Made by a program: the position numbers and the translations under genes. Below the pieces are notes generated by a model. The model saw only the letters and a list, made by a program, of their open reading frames with translations, had not been told where the DNA came from and did not search any database. From Sphaerulina vaccinii (taxonomy: Eukaryota > Ascomycota > Dothideomycetes > Mycosphaerellales > Mycosphaerellaceae), in contig JAKUDP010000001.1 in assembly GCA_022570795.1 (NCBI GenBank), positions 3,658,001-3,722,000 of the forward strand: a stretch of 64,000 nucleotides of DNA. Reading direction: 5' to 3'. Positions within the stretch are counted from its first letter, which is position 1; each line of letters opens with the position of its first letter. This document shows positions 51,521 through 62,001 of this stretch, piece after piece.

Positions 51521-53350
51521 ATGCGCCTCATCAACACCACGACCCTGGAAGTTCGCGAGTTCTACAGCGAGCAGACGCCACGGTATGCGATACTGTCTCA
51601 CTGTTGGGGTGGAGATGAGGTGTCTTACGTTGAGTACGTCAGTGGCCCAGACTTGGACACTGAAGGCTTTGAGAAGATTGAGCAGTGCTGTCGACGAGCT
51701 CGCGAGTTCGATCTCGAATGGGTAGGTCAGGCTCACTTGGCTAAAGTCTTCTGATTCCCGTCTAGAGTCTCCTTCGAAGGCAACCTCGAAGACAAGTGCC
51801 GCCAAGTTTTGAGACTCTTACTTACAGTCCATCTCTTCCAGGCGTGGATAGATACATGTTGCATCGACAAGAAGAGCAGCGCCGAGCTTACAGAAGCCAT
51901 CAACTCCATGTATACCTGGTATACTCGATCTGCTGTATGTTTGGTCTGCCTATCAGACTTCGCCTCTCAACCAGAACCGGCATCACAGCCAGATCTAAGC
52001 AGCCCAGTGCCGATGGCTCAGCGTGTCGGGACGGAATGGTCTCATACTTCTTCAACTACATGCGCGAATCGAGTGCCGCGCTCGGACACCTCGCAGTCGT
52101 CAGACTCATGGTCTCCTCACAAATTCGAGCGCCGATCGACTTGGAGGCCCAAAGCGGAGGCTACAACAACGCACGACATGTCGGCAAGCCGGTGGTTTAC
52201 TCGAGGGTGGACACTTCAGGAGCTTATCGCGCCATCGAGGATACTCTTCTACGACAAGTACCAAGCATATCTCGGCGATAAGCAAAGTCTATGCGATCAG
52301 ATTGCCCGTGTTACTGGCATCGAGAAGGAGTATATCTTGGGATCACGGCCTTTGAGTGAAGCCAGTGTTGCTTGCCGCATGAGCTGGGCGTCCCGTCGTA
52401 CGACAACGCGTACTGAAGATATCGCATACTGCTTACTCGGCATATTCGACGTCAATATGCCACTGCTCTATGGAGAGGGAGCGAAAGCTTTCACACGCCT
52501 GCAAGAGAAGATCCTACAAAGGACCAACGACGAATCGCTCTTCGCATGGATCTCAGGACCTGAAAGCGACGATGCGCAGCCACGGGGTCTGTTTGCACGA
52601 CATCCTGAGGAGTTCGCATATTCAGCCAACATAGCGCCCACACAGAATCAGAAGAGCGGAGATCGCTACGTGGCCAGCAAGCAGGACTATGCTAGTCGAT
52701 ATGCCTCAATTGCATACCGCAGCACCACGATACAGATATACTCACATTGCTCATTCGCGACACTACTGCTATGGGGCTTCGCAGCCGTCAGTCCAAATCA
52801 ACGTACAGTCATAATCGAGCTCGCCTGTCGACGTGAAACATACCCGACTTCGAAATGGCAGCCGAAGCCCCAGCACCAAGTCATCAAAATCTGCCTGCAT
52901 AAGGCGTTCTGCTCCAAATTCTTCGATCAAGGTGCCATGAACCTCTCCGCTCCATACCATCGGATCAACCACACTCGCTTCATCACAAGCACGAGCCGCT
53001 TCAATATCGCAGATCGCCGGTTGTGGCGAACGTGGTTCGACTTCATATGGGGAGGTCTCACCTGGCCTGTTGTCACAGAGATCTTCGACAAAGCGCCTGA
53101 GGAGAAGGCTTCAACTACCACACCCGCACACTATTGGGCTACTCTGTTGAATATCTTCTTGGGGTCTATTTGGGCGAGCTTCATAACGTTTGGTGTCCCT
53201 GTCTTGGCCGCGTGGATCAATGCTAGGACTGAAAGCGCTCTTGCGGTCCGGTTGTTCCTTACTGTGGGCTATAGACTTACTCAGACGAGGATTGTGTTCT
53301 TGTTGATGGTGTTTCTTGGAGCTGTGACTGGCAATTTCAGGCTCAATTGA
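51521..53350 (+). CDS. HET-domain protein (heterokaryon incompatibility type)
   Basis: Two exons, 51521-51721 and 51842-53350, joined by a 120-bp intron (GTAGGT...TTCCAG), give 569 residues. The start MRLINTTTLEVREF and PRYAILSHCWGGDEVSY are the first HET block. The splice gives EFDLEWAWIDTCCIDKKSSA, block two, and SRWFTRGWTLQELIAP is block three. After these come the usual DIAYCLLGIFDVNMPLLYGE segment and, toward the C-terminus, two membrane-like stretches (LLNIFLGSIWASFITFGVPV and IVFLLMVFLGAVTG). HET proteins trigger cell death on contact between unlike fungal strains; this gene has no neighbouring partner such as a STAND gene. The region between blocks two and three is unusually long and polar, so a missed intron there is possible. 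Confidence 0.82.
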
Positions 53351-53406
53351 ATCGTGGATGGGTCGAGTGTCAGATGCACTCAGCTAGATTTGGCTATGAA
53401 GGCAAC

Positions 53407-53819
53407 TCACTGTTGCGCAGCCGCCAAGAACTCGTCATCTAGGCGATCTTGTTCTTCGACCTTCTTCGCCTGTGATGCCTTTCGTTCTTCTATCAACTTC
53501 TCATAATCGGGCACGTTGAGACCCATGTTGATTTGATCAATGTCTGTCTGTACAGTGGCTTGCTCTTCCCGAATAGACATAGTCATGGGACCCTGCGTAC
53601 AGATCAGTGTCGAATGCGTTCGATGAAATGTCTTTCGAAGATTACATGAGACTGTTGCTAGCTTCGAAACTTCTCCTTCGTCCTGCCGGCTTTGACTGCC
53701 AGTTGCCAGAATTTCCTGTCTTGTGCTTCCGACCTTTGCAATCCTTCGTTGAGGTGATCAAGCTGCAACTTCGCGGCCTCGAGTGTTTGCTGTAGCTGCA
53801 CTTTCGTTGCTTCATCCAT
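53407..53819 (-). CDS. Small conserved-looking coiled-coil protein, unknown function
   Basis: Two exons, 53697-53819 and 53407-53592, give 102 residues. Exon 1 encodes MDEATKVQLQQTLEAAKLQL then DHLNEGLQRSEAQDRKFW, a helical coiled-coil stretch. Exon 2 encodes IREEQATVQTDIDQINMGLN and ends RLDDEFLAAAQQ. The acceptor CGCAG is good. The donor is uncertain: the phase-compatible one is GTCAAA, a weak site, and the first exon stays open ~13 codons further to a TAG. No domain is recognised. It is convergent with the HET gene, the stops only 57 bp apart. Confidence 0.55.
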
Positions 53820-54667
53820 GGCTGTGGCGGTCCGTAGTAGGGGGTATGTCAAAATTGATATGGCACAGAGGGTCCGACGCGGGTTTATATATGATCGTCT
53901 CGGTAGCTCCAAGGCCTTCGATCGAACATGTCACATGGCGATGGCTGCACATGACTGCGTAAGTCGTACCATGCACTCACTGCATTGGTCGTAGTGCCTC
54001 CGTCCATACTGGAGTGGCTTGGCTTGGCGTGCATGCGAAGGTCGCGATCAGGAGATGTGAAGTAGGGCTTAGATCCACGCTCTCTGGCGAGGAACGAAAC
54101 GTCGGAGAATCGAGCTCTCGTCTTATAAATGCATCTCGGTCCATGCGCAGCGACCAAGTCATTGCAGACCCAGGCAGAACCGGAAGAGATATCGAAGTGG
54201 CTCTCAGAGAGAGTTTGACGTTTGATTTCTCATTGCGAGTTTTACCAATGCTACACCACACTTCAGAAGTGCACTGCGCAAGAGTGCTTTTGTTCATTCA
54301 GGGAGTGAAGATGTAGATGGAGGACAATGGGATGATGTTGAGCTCGAGATTGATCGCGAATTGTCGTGGGATGCCAAGTCATGTTGGCAAATTCTTCCAG
54401 GATCGCCATCTTCCTGCCACCACTGACAACATGTCTGCAGGAGAGATCATCGAACTACAGTCCAATCTCGCTCGACCTTCAAGTATGCCTAGTGTCAGCT
54501 TGAAGTACAGAAGCGGTCTTATGATCAGACGCCTCTTGAGAAGATGTTTTGTCGGCTACACGACCAAACTTATCGCCATCCGAGCTCCCATGACCTGTCA
54601 GCCGAATTGAACATTGCCACAGCAGCTCATGATATTCATGCAACCTATCTCTTTCGAGATTCCTGGA
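53820..54667. other. Intergenic stretch
   Basis: No supported gene over ~850 bp. Only short frames without conserved features. It separates the HET region from the metabolic cluster. Confidence 0.45.
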
Positions 54668-56311
54668 TCATACCACGGTGCCAGAGTTGTCTGCGCAACT
54701 GAAAGCGACTCCTGTGGGAGATGCTGTGTACGTCTTCCTGATGGATTCTGCGGTCCCGTATCTGTATGACAGTCAGCAAAACTTTCGCATACCATACGCC
54801 CCCGAGAAGCGACTCACATTCCTCCCACAGCCAGAAAGATCCCAATGAGTGCGATCAGCGCGTGGAAGCTCCAATACATCCAGCCCTTCAAGCCACGGGT
54901 TCGGTACTCATCACCGAACTCGTAGAACCACATGAACGCCGGGAAGATCAGGCTCATGGGAGCAAAACACACGGCTCCAGCCAGGGACAGGATGTAGTTG
55001 AAGACTGGAATAGCTGAGGCGAGCACAAACGCCAGCGCACCAAGCAGAATGTTCAACCCGATCCAGCAGGTCCAATGCTGCCACGTGTTCTGCTGAAGAT
55101 GCGTCGAGCCTCGAAGCACTCGGACGAAGGCATACTTGGCTCCAGTATGGTTGAAGATGCCTGCACTCACGATCAGGCTGGGCAGTGCGATACCATATGC
55201 AATCTAACCAGGTCAGTCGGCATCTTGGGAATGTCCGAAGAACTTTCACTTACCTTCTTGATCGTGGGACCAGCACTTCCCAAAGAAGGCGTCGCGATCC
55301 ATTGGCCGCAGTAGTAGTAGACCACCATTGCTACCGAGAGATATATGGAGCCAACTATGACTGCGACAGGAATAACAGCTTTGCGATAATCTTGTGGCCG
55401 CTCATCTCGGCAACAATCGGGAGGTACACCAGACCAGCAGACGATGATATGAAGATCGTGGCCGCTGCTGTGATTCCGGCAGCGAAGCTGGGTGCTCCTA
55501 CCACATTGAATCCGAGCTCAAATTCACCTTGAGCTGGTGCAGCCGCTGGGCGGTCGCGTAGTGCAACACCAACCACGACGGCTAGGACACCGCCGAGAAC
55601 CGAAGCAAATGCCAGTGTCAATGGCCAAGTCATGCGATCCCAGGTGCGGATAGATGAGAAGAGAATCACCAGAATCATTGCCGCGAAGCTGAACCAGACA
55701 GTACAAGCTGCGTGCTCGGAGAGTGCGTTGAATGCGATTGATGTCCCAAGGAGGCCAGACCCAGTGCAGAGCACGAAAGCTACGATGAACATGACACCGA
55801 CCAGTTCACGACCAATGGGACCCCACACAAGGCCGCAGGCATCTACAATTGCTGTGGAGACAATATCAGTATGCGAAATGGGACTTCGCCAGCACAGCTA
55901 GACACACAGCCTGGTCGACTCACAATGGCAGTGTGGATGTCTGTTACGGAAGTCGATCAGAATACAAGCAGTGTCTAGCAAAGATGTCAACGAACAGTAC
56001 ACGACAATGGGTTTCGCCCAAGCAGACATACAAGTATTCAGAGCCTGCCAGCCAACAACCACAAGTGAGCCTGGAACAGCACCCAGCGCCGCCATTGCAC
56101 TTGGTATCCCGAGAACTCCAGTCGCTACTTGGACTTTCAGGAGGATGATGATCATTCGCTGCCAAGTGACAGTACGGAAGTCAACGCCATCTGCAGTAGA
56201 TTTGAAGACCTCATTCTCGTCGGTAATGGTGCCATCTCTGATGCTTATGTCACTGCCGCCTTGTTCGACAATCTGATGTGGGAAAGTCTTCTCGCCTTTG
56301 GTATCAGCCAT
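54668..56311 (-). CDS. AAAP-family amino acid transporter with an apparent 1-nt frameshift
   Basis: Five exons: 56032-56311, 55924-55974, 55254-55851, 54818-55203 and 54668-54761. The start MADTKGEKTFPH leads into WQRMIIILLKVQVATGVLGI, the first helix of the AAAP family. The joins give LNTYTACILIDFRNRHPHCH and SIVDACGLVWGPIGRELVGV. Later helices include LIVSAGIFNHTGAKYAFVRV and FNYILSLAGAVCFAPMSLIF, and the C-terminus is YGTAESIRKT...FSCADNSGTVV. Near 55388-55396 the frame breaks: after VAEMSGHK the family pattern (DYRKAVIPVA) continues only in another frame, as if one base were missing. Read literally, exon 3 ends early at LLFLSQS. The gene may be a recent pseudogene or contain a sequence error. 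It shares its promoter region with the first monooxygenase gene. Confidence 0.8.
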
Positions 56312-56861
56312 TTGACAGAGCCAGAGATATCGTTGCACTTTGCTAGCTTGGAACAAGATATCAACGAAGCCGCCAAGAGGAAAAGCTGCGCTGTGAAGGT
56401 CAAAGGACAGCCTATGCGATTGACACTGAGATGGGCTGCTGATGCATGTCAAGCCTAGGTACAGATCAGGACCAACACCTGATATCAAAGTGTATACGCA
56501 ATCAGAGAATGCGGGAACTCTCGCTATCTATGAGGCGTTCTCGCTCATTCTGCACTCGCCTGAGCTGTGGATACGACCTTTTTCTCTTGGCCTATCCTTC
56601 GATTGAGTCCACATACCTATTTGACGTCGTCGCTATCTACTTATCTCCACCCCGGATGAGCAGAGTACCAGTCTCGGTTCCTGAACTAGCTTCGAAGCTA
56701 CAATCCCTGCTCATCGCCCGCGGCTCAAGCTTCATACAACGACATTGCAGTGTTTCGCGACGACCTATCTCGTTGGTTTCCATCCTCATGAGCATCACAC
56801 ACATCAAATTCCAACTCTTCTAGGTAAGACTGGAAAGCGCTAACTGCAGAATCGTAGCCAT
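56312..56861. other. Divergent promoter region of transporter and monooxygenase 1
   Basis: About 550 bp without a supported gene. It may include a 5' UTR or extra leader exon of the monooxygenase gene, whose start is not certain. Confidence 0.45.
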
Positions 56862-58656
56862 ATGGACGAGCTACTAACCGAGCAACACCTTCGTAAGTAC
56901 TGGCAGCGCCAAGAGTCTTTATCGACATGGATCGACTCGGAATACAACTCCAGCAATGCTACGGCCGACTCAATGAACCTTGACTATGGTGTCAAGTCTC
57001 CTGCTGGCCCACCAACGACCGCGATCCCAGAGAAGAAGCAACAGAAATCCCGCGTGACCTTCCAGTCACCAACTCAGCAGAAGCAGGTCCACCTCAACTT
57101 CTTCGAGACAGCCTGCAGAGGCAATCATGAGTGTGCCGGCCAATGGGCGCGACCAGGAGACAACTCGTGTACCAAGGACAGTCTCGAGTACTACGTCAAT
57201 ATGGCCAAGCTGGCAGAGAAGGCCAAGATCACTGCCATTTTCTTTGCCGACACATACGCAGGCCATGATGTGTATGGCGGGAATATGGACGCTATCCTAC
57301 GTGCTGGGACACAGGTAGCGCAATTGGATCCTCTAGTGATTATATCTGCTATGGCCGTGAGTACCGCCATGGCTCAATAACAGCCACACTTCGGCTTACA
57401 GTCATTCTGTCTAGGCTGTCACGGAATCCGTGTCTTTCGGGGTTACTGGATCTACCAGCTACGTCCCACCCTTTCCTCTGGCAAGGACCTTCAGTACGCT
57501 TGATCATCTCACCAAAGGCCGCATTGCATGGAACGTTGTGACGAGCTGGTCTCAAGCAGCAGCCGATGCTTTTGGCAAAGAGCTTATCCCGCATGACGAA
57601 CGCTATGAGATCGCCGAAGAGTACATGGATGTCATCTATCGCCTGTGGAATGCATCATGGGCAGACGACTCAGTCGCATGGGACACCAAGACTCGTGTGG
57701 CATATGAACCTTCGAGGATTGCCAAGATCGAGCACAAGGGGAAGCACATCAAGCTCTCTGCAAGACAACAGATGCACCCGTCACCGCAGAGGACGCCGTA
57801 GGTCGACTCGAGGTGTGCCGTTGAGGTAGCATTACTGATGCCGAGAATATAGAGTCATCTTCCAAGCTGGCACATCCAAAGTCGGCCAAGCCTTTGCTGC
57901 AAGACACGCTGAGGCGGTGTATATTGGTGGTCTTGTCCCATCACAAGCAAGCTACCAGATTAAAGCCGCTCGTGATCTCTGTCGAGCTGCTGGCCGCGAT
58001 CCATATACCATCAAGTTCTTTGCAGCTGTGAACCCTATCATCGGCCGCACGATGGAGGAAGCACAAGCTAAGTACGAAGATGCGATGCGATATGCCGATG
58101 TCATTGGCGCTCTAGCACAGTTTTCAGGCTATACCGGTATTGACATGAGCAAATTTCCTTTGGACGAGGAGCTCAAACTCGATACTTCCAATCCCAAAGA
58201 GAGTGCTGTTCAAGGTTTCCTGGGTAACTTTGGGGACAGCCAGAAACATGGTGATGTATGGACGCCACGGATGCTAGGAGAGAAGATTGCAGTCGGTGGC
58301 TTCCATCCAACACCGGTGGGTACGCCAGAAATGGTCGCGGATGTCATGCAACAGGTCAGTTTGCGAATGCTCGCATTGGACTTCGCTAATGATAGCCCTA
58401 GTGGATCGACGAGGCGGACGTTGACGGCTTCAACATGGCGTACATCAGCAATCCTGGCTCATTCGAAGACATCGTTGAGCTGCTTGTCCCAGAGCTTCGA
58501 CGAAGAGGCATGATCTTTGATGATTATGCTGTACCAGGAGGCACGTTTCGGGAGAATCTGCTAAGACAGCCAGGTCAGAAGACGCTTCGTGATGATCATT
58601 ATGGGAGTCGTTTCACGTTTGAGAGTGAGAGGAACGCGCATGACAGTAAGCCATGA
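56862..58656 (+). CDS. FMN-dependent luciferase-like monooxygenase (NtaA/SnaA/DszA type), copy 1
   Basis: Four exons, 56862-57356, 57415-57797, 57853-58354 and 58402-58656, with introns of 58, 55 and 47 bp, give 544 residues. The family start is VHLNFFETACRGN at residue ~75, so the N-terminal ~70 residues are extra and the true start may be the Met at 56979. Landmarks are YVNMAKLAEKAKITAIFFAD, AQLDPLVIISAMAAVTESVS, FSTLDHLTKGRIAWNVVTSW, HPSPQRTPVIFQAGTSKVGQ, and WIDEADVDGFNMAYISNPGS then VPGGTFRENL. These enzymes oxidise N- or S-containing organic compounds using FMNH2 from a separate reductase; no reductase is seen in this window. Its partner copy lies at 62002-63737. Confidence 0.88.
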
Positions 58657-58669
58657 ATGATTGTGCTCG

Positions 58670-59536
58670 TCACAATTCGATCAATGCTAGAAAGGCTCCC
58701 AGAATGTCCAGAGTTGCTAGGTCAGGCCCGAAATTGGCGCCTTTGATCTCCTTCATCTGCACATCCTCCCTGACTGACATGACATGCTCAAAGTATGGCC
58801 ACAAGATATCATCCGGTGCACATAGTGCCAGAACTTTGCAGGACTGATCGACACTTCTCATCGCAGCAGCACAATCATACGCCCGAACGCATGCATAGAT
58901 TTGCAACCGTCCTCTCCATGCACGAAGGTGATCCAAGGCCTCCCGATGTAGCAACTCCACATTGTCGTGCGGTATACCTTTCTCGACGAGATAGTCCCAG
59001 GTTCTGGCCAGATGCGAGCCATCTTCATTTGGCTGGTTGAAAGGTACCATGGTCAAGTCTGCCATGAAGTGACGTTCTTCTGCAGACATGAAGACTGGGC
59101 CAATGAGTGTAAGACTCTTGACGAATCCACCGTATCTGGCAGCAAGGTCAGTGCCGATGACAGCGCCAGAATGATGTCCGATGACATGACATCCATGGTC
59201 GAACTCAGGAACACTCATGAACATGGCATGATACAAGTCCGAGTACCAGGAAATGTCGGGAGGGTCATCCTCAGAGTCAAAGGATTCGCCGAATCCAGGC
59301 ATATCAGGTGCGGAGCAAGAAAATCCACGACCTGTAAGCTCGCGCATCAGAGGCAGCATGGACTTTGAGGACGAAGCGGACATATGCAGGAGCAAGACCG
59401 GTACAGTGCTCTGCTCATGCGCCATCGCAGGCTGTGACACGTGATAGTGGACTTGTCCTTGCATTGTATCGTAGAACACTCGTCGAATCTTGATGTCAGC
59501 ATCTTGACTGGAGGCCGTATTGTCGTCCGCCATCAT
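58670..59536 (-). CDS. Alpha/beta-hydrolase fold protein
   Basis: An intronless frame of 288 residues. It has VLLLHMSASSSKSM at the oxyanion position, GFSCSAPDMPGFGESF, and the nucleophile elbow CHVIGHHSGAVIGTDLAARY, a GHHSGA form of the Ser elbow. The acid is likely the Asp in LALCAPDDILWPYFEH. A catalytic His is not obvious: the usual late His lies in no clear motif of the short C-terminus (MKEIKGANFGPDL), which may mean altered chemistry. The first Met pair is chosen as start. Stop codons of this gene and the first monooxygenase lie 13 bp apart, convergent. It could hydrolyse an ester or C-C product of the neighbouring oxygenases; that is inference from position. Confidence 0.82.
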   Translation of the reverse strand: MMADDNTASSQDADIKIRRVFYDTMQGQVHYHVSQPAMAHEQSTVPVLLLHMSASSSKSMLPLMRELTGRGFSCSAPDMPGFGESFDSEDDPPDISWYSDLYHAMFMSVPEFDHGCHVIGHHSGAVIGTDLAARYGGFVKSLTLIGPVFMSAEERHFMADLTMVPFNQPNEDGSHLARTWDYLVEKGIPHDNVELLHREALDHLRAWRGRLQIYACVRAYDCAAAMRSVDQSCKVLALCAPDDILWPYFEHVMSVREDVQMKEIKGANFGPDLATLDILGAFLALIEL

Positions 59537-59889
59537 GCAAGAAGAACAGTCCTCGATATCGGGTCGTAGTCGACGATTGTATTAGCTGGATGCCTCGACA
59601 GTCGACAAGCAAGGTTTGTACGGCCGAACGATAAGCTGTCCCCGCTCGGTTACAGCGTGCATGGAACAGACGACAGGCGACGTACAGCTCTCGGCCAAGT
59701 CTCAAGCTGAGTCGACACACCTGGCCGTGGCCGTGGCCTTGACCTTGCCGTCCTCTTCTCGATGCCGAAGAGGTTGATGGAGCCGTGTCACTGTTTAGAG
59801 CATCACCGATAGACTGGGGCATGGGCTCTGCCTTGGCGAGTGTTCAAATAGCTCGAACAATGTTGGTTCCAATAGCATCTACACGTCCA
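59537..59889. other. Spacer between hydrolase and P450 genes
   Basis: 353 bp with no supported gene. The antisense-looking 108-codon frame at 59496-59822 lacks any motif. Confidence 0.45.
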
Positions 59890-61586
59890 CTACTCCAGTG
59901 AAAGCATGGCCTTGAACCAAACCGGATCCCTCGCTGTGAAGTGGCAATCGTAGAATCTTGGATGTGCCACAAGCTGGTCATGCACATCCGAGAACTCGAT
60001 AGGATGAGTGCCAGGCTTCTTGGTCTCGACTGCACTGCCCTCCATCTCAAACGCGAGAATCATGCGTGTCAGTAGCGCGTATATGATGCGATTGCTGATG
60101 GCCACTGCTGGACAGATTCGAACTCCTGCGCCAAATGCAACATGCGGCAGTCCTGCATCTCCTCCACCAAGATAGCGGTCAGGCTTGTATGTCCATGCAT
60201 CGCTGCCAAAATGGTCTCCATCATGATTGATTTGTTGGGCATTCATGATCATAGTCATGCCCTTCGGAACCACACTTCCATTTGGCAGGATGACTTCGGC
60301 TGTGGTTCGTCGAGGAGTCGCGTAGGGAGCGAATGTGAAGAAGCGGAGTGTCTCTTTGTTGAGAGAGCTGATCAGAGGCACACGCTCCTCTCGAAGTGCG
60401 TTCCTCCAGGCTATTGTCCGATCTCCATCGTACGCTTTCAATATTGCATCGTAGGCTTCTTGTTGCGTTGCACGGCCTTCGGAACTGGATAGCCATGCGA
60501 TTGTTTGGTAGACTCCAGACGCGACAGTGTCGGGAGCCGCTTGAAGCAAAGAGAGACAAGTGCCATGCACCTCTTCCTCAGTTAGCTTATCTTCATGCAG
60601 CGCTGCTACAATACAATCGACTTGTTCGCCTGCCGCAACGCGAACTAGGTAGCTGTTGTATAAGACGTCGCGATGCTGACTTCGGACCTTCTCAGCTTCG
60701 ATAGTCTTGCTCGTAGACTCTGGAAATAGTCGCAGAAGTGGTATGAAATGGCGATAGAACTTGGTTGACGACCGCACAGCCGAGATGTCGTTGATGGCTT
60801 TGATGAATGTGAGCATGAAATCGTCGTCGACTTCTCCAAACCGAGCTCCATATGTCAATGATAAAGTCAGGTCGAAGACGATATGTCGAAGCCAAGCGTA
60901 TGTGTCGATGGCTGCTTCTCCGTTCTCCGATGACTTGTACAGCCAAATTAAGAACTTCTCGGACGACGGTTCGAGCAGATGATAGTACTTTGGCCAATTT
61001 GCCTACTCATCGGCTTTATCAGCATAGCCGCAACATTGCTTTTGGAGTCTAGGGCGTCTGGTCTACCTTGGATAGAGTTCTCATTCCTGCTGCCCGACAC
61101 TTGCGTATCTGATCAGTCATAGGAAACCCAGTGAGATCAATGCCTAGTTTGTCGACAAAGCCAGGTTGGTGCGGTCGATCACTAAGGGAATGGCTCTGTG
61201 CCACCCAAGTGCTCTTCATCGTAGCCCAGTCCGAGACGACAATAGTTCGTTGATTACCAAGAATGCACTGGAACATGTTGGTATTCAGCTGTGAAGCCCA
61301 AGCAGAGAAGACACTGCAGTCATTACGGCCGGTCCTGCCACCCAAGGACAGAAGATGACCAATGAACAGAAAGGCATTTGGCACTTCTGGAATGCCGTTG
61401 ATTCGAGGAAAGTTCGTACGATATGCTTCGATCTGAGATCATATCAGCACCACTATGCTGAGCACCGAGGTGATCGGATGAGCTCACAACAAGTGTACCG
61501 ATGACCAGGACAGCGATGAATAATGGCAAGCCTATGGTGACTGGCGAGGCTTTCTGCAAAAGGCTTGCTGTCTCTGAGGTAGACAT
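59890..61586 (-). CDS. Cytochrome P450, CYP504-like (phenylacetate hydroxylase group)
   Basis: Three exons, 61488-61586, 61067-61432 and 59890-61002, with introns of 55 and 64 bp, give 525 residues. Exon 1 is an N-terminal membrane anchor (IGLPLFIAVLVIGTLV). Then come INGIPEVPNAFLFIGHLLSL, the I-helix QAAPDTVASGVYQTIAWL, ExxR at ~372-375 (KETLRFF), YKPDRYL, and the heme loop FGAGVRICPA with Cys ~452. The usual Gly after the heme Cys pair is Ala. The proline-rich start and I-helix resemble CYP504 enzymes that hydroxylate phenylacetate-type aromatics; the assignment to that subgroup is tentative. It is anchored in the ER by analogy. It is divergently transcribed from monooxygenase copy 2 across 415 bp. 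Confidence 0.88.
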
Positions 61587-62001
61587 GATGTACATCCCCT
61601 CCTGCGGTTGCAGTATCTCAAGTGTGGTGTTTTCGATATGAAAAGCTTGGTTTGCAGCTTCCTGTCCAGCTTCCGATGCTCAATGACCTGCTCAAGGACA
61701 AGATGTTGAGTGACCAAAGCGCGTCTCCGGACTGCTACATGTCTGCAAGGAGCGTTGCTATCGGACTCGCCATAGGCCACCAGCACTGCGACTTGGAATG
61801 CTGTAAGTTGTATCGTTGCTGTTGCGATAGGCAAACGGGCTGCCGTACCAGGATCGAAGGCGAAGGTGCATATTTGCAAGGATGCAGCTTCGGCTACGAG
61901 CATCCGACCTTGGCCTTTCAACTTCGTCGCCGTCTTCGATGCGATGGATTACTGCGGATGTTTCGAATGTTCGGATCTGGACATCAGGCATCGACTCCAA
62001 A
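61587..62001. other. Divergent promoter region of P450 and monooxygenase 2
   Basis: 415 bp with no supported gene. A shared promoter for the two oppositely directed oxygenase genes would fit a co-regulated cluster. Confidence 0.45.
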
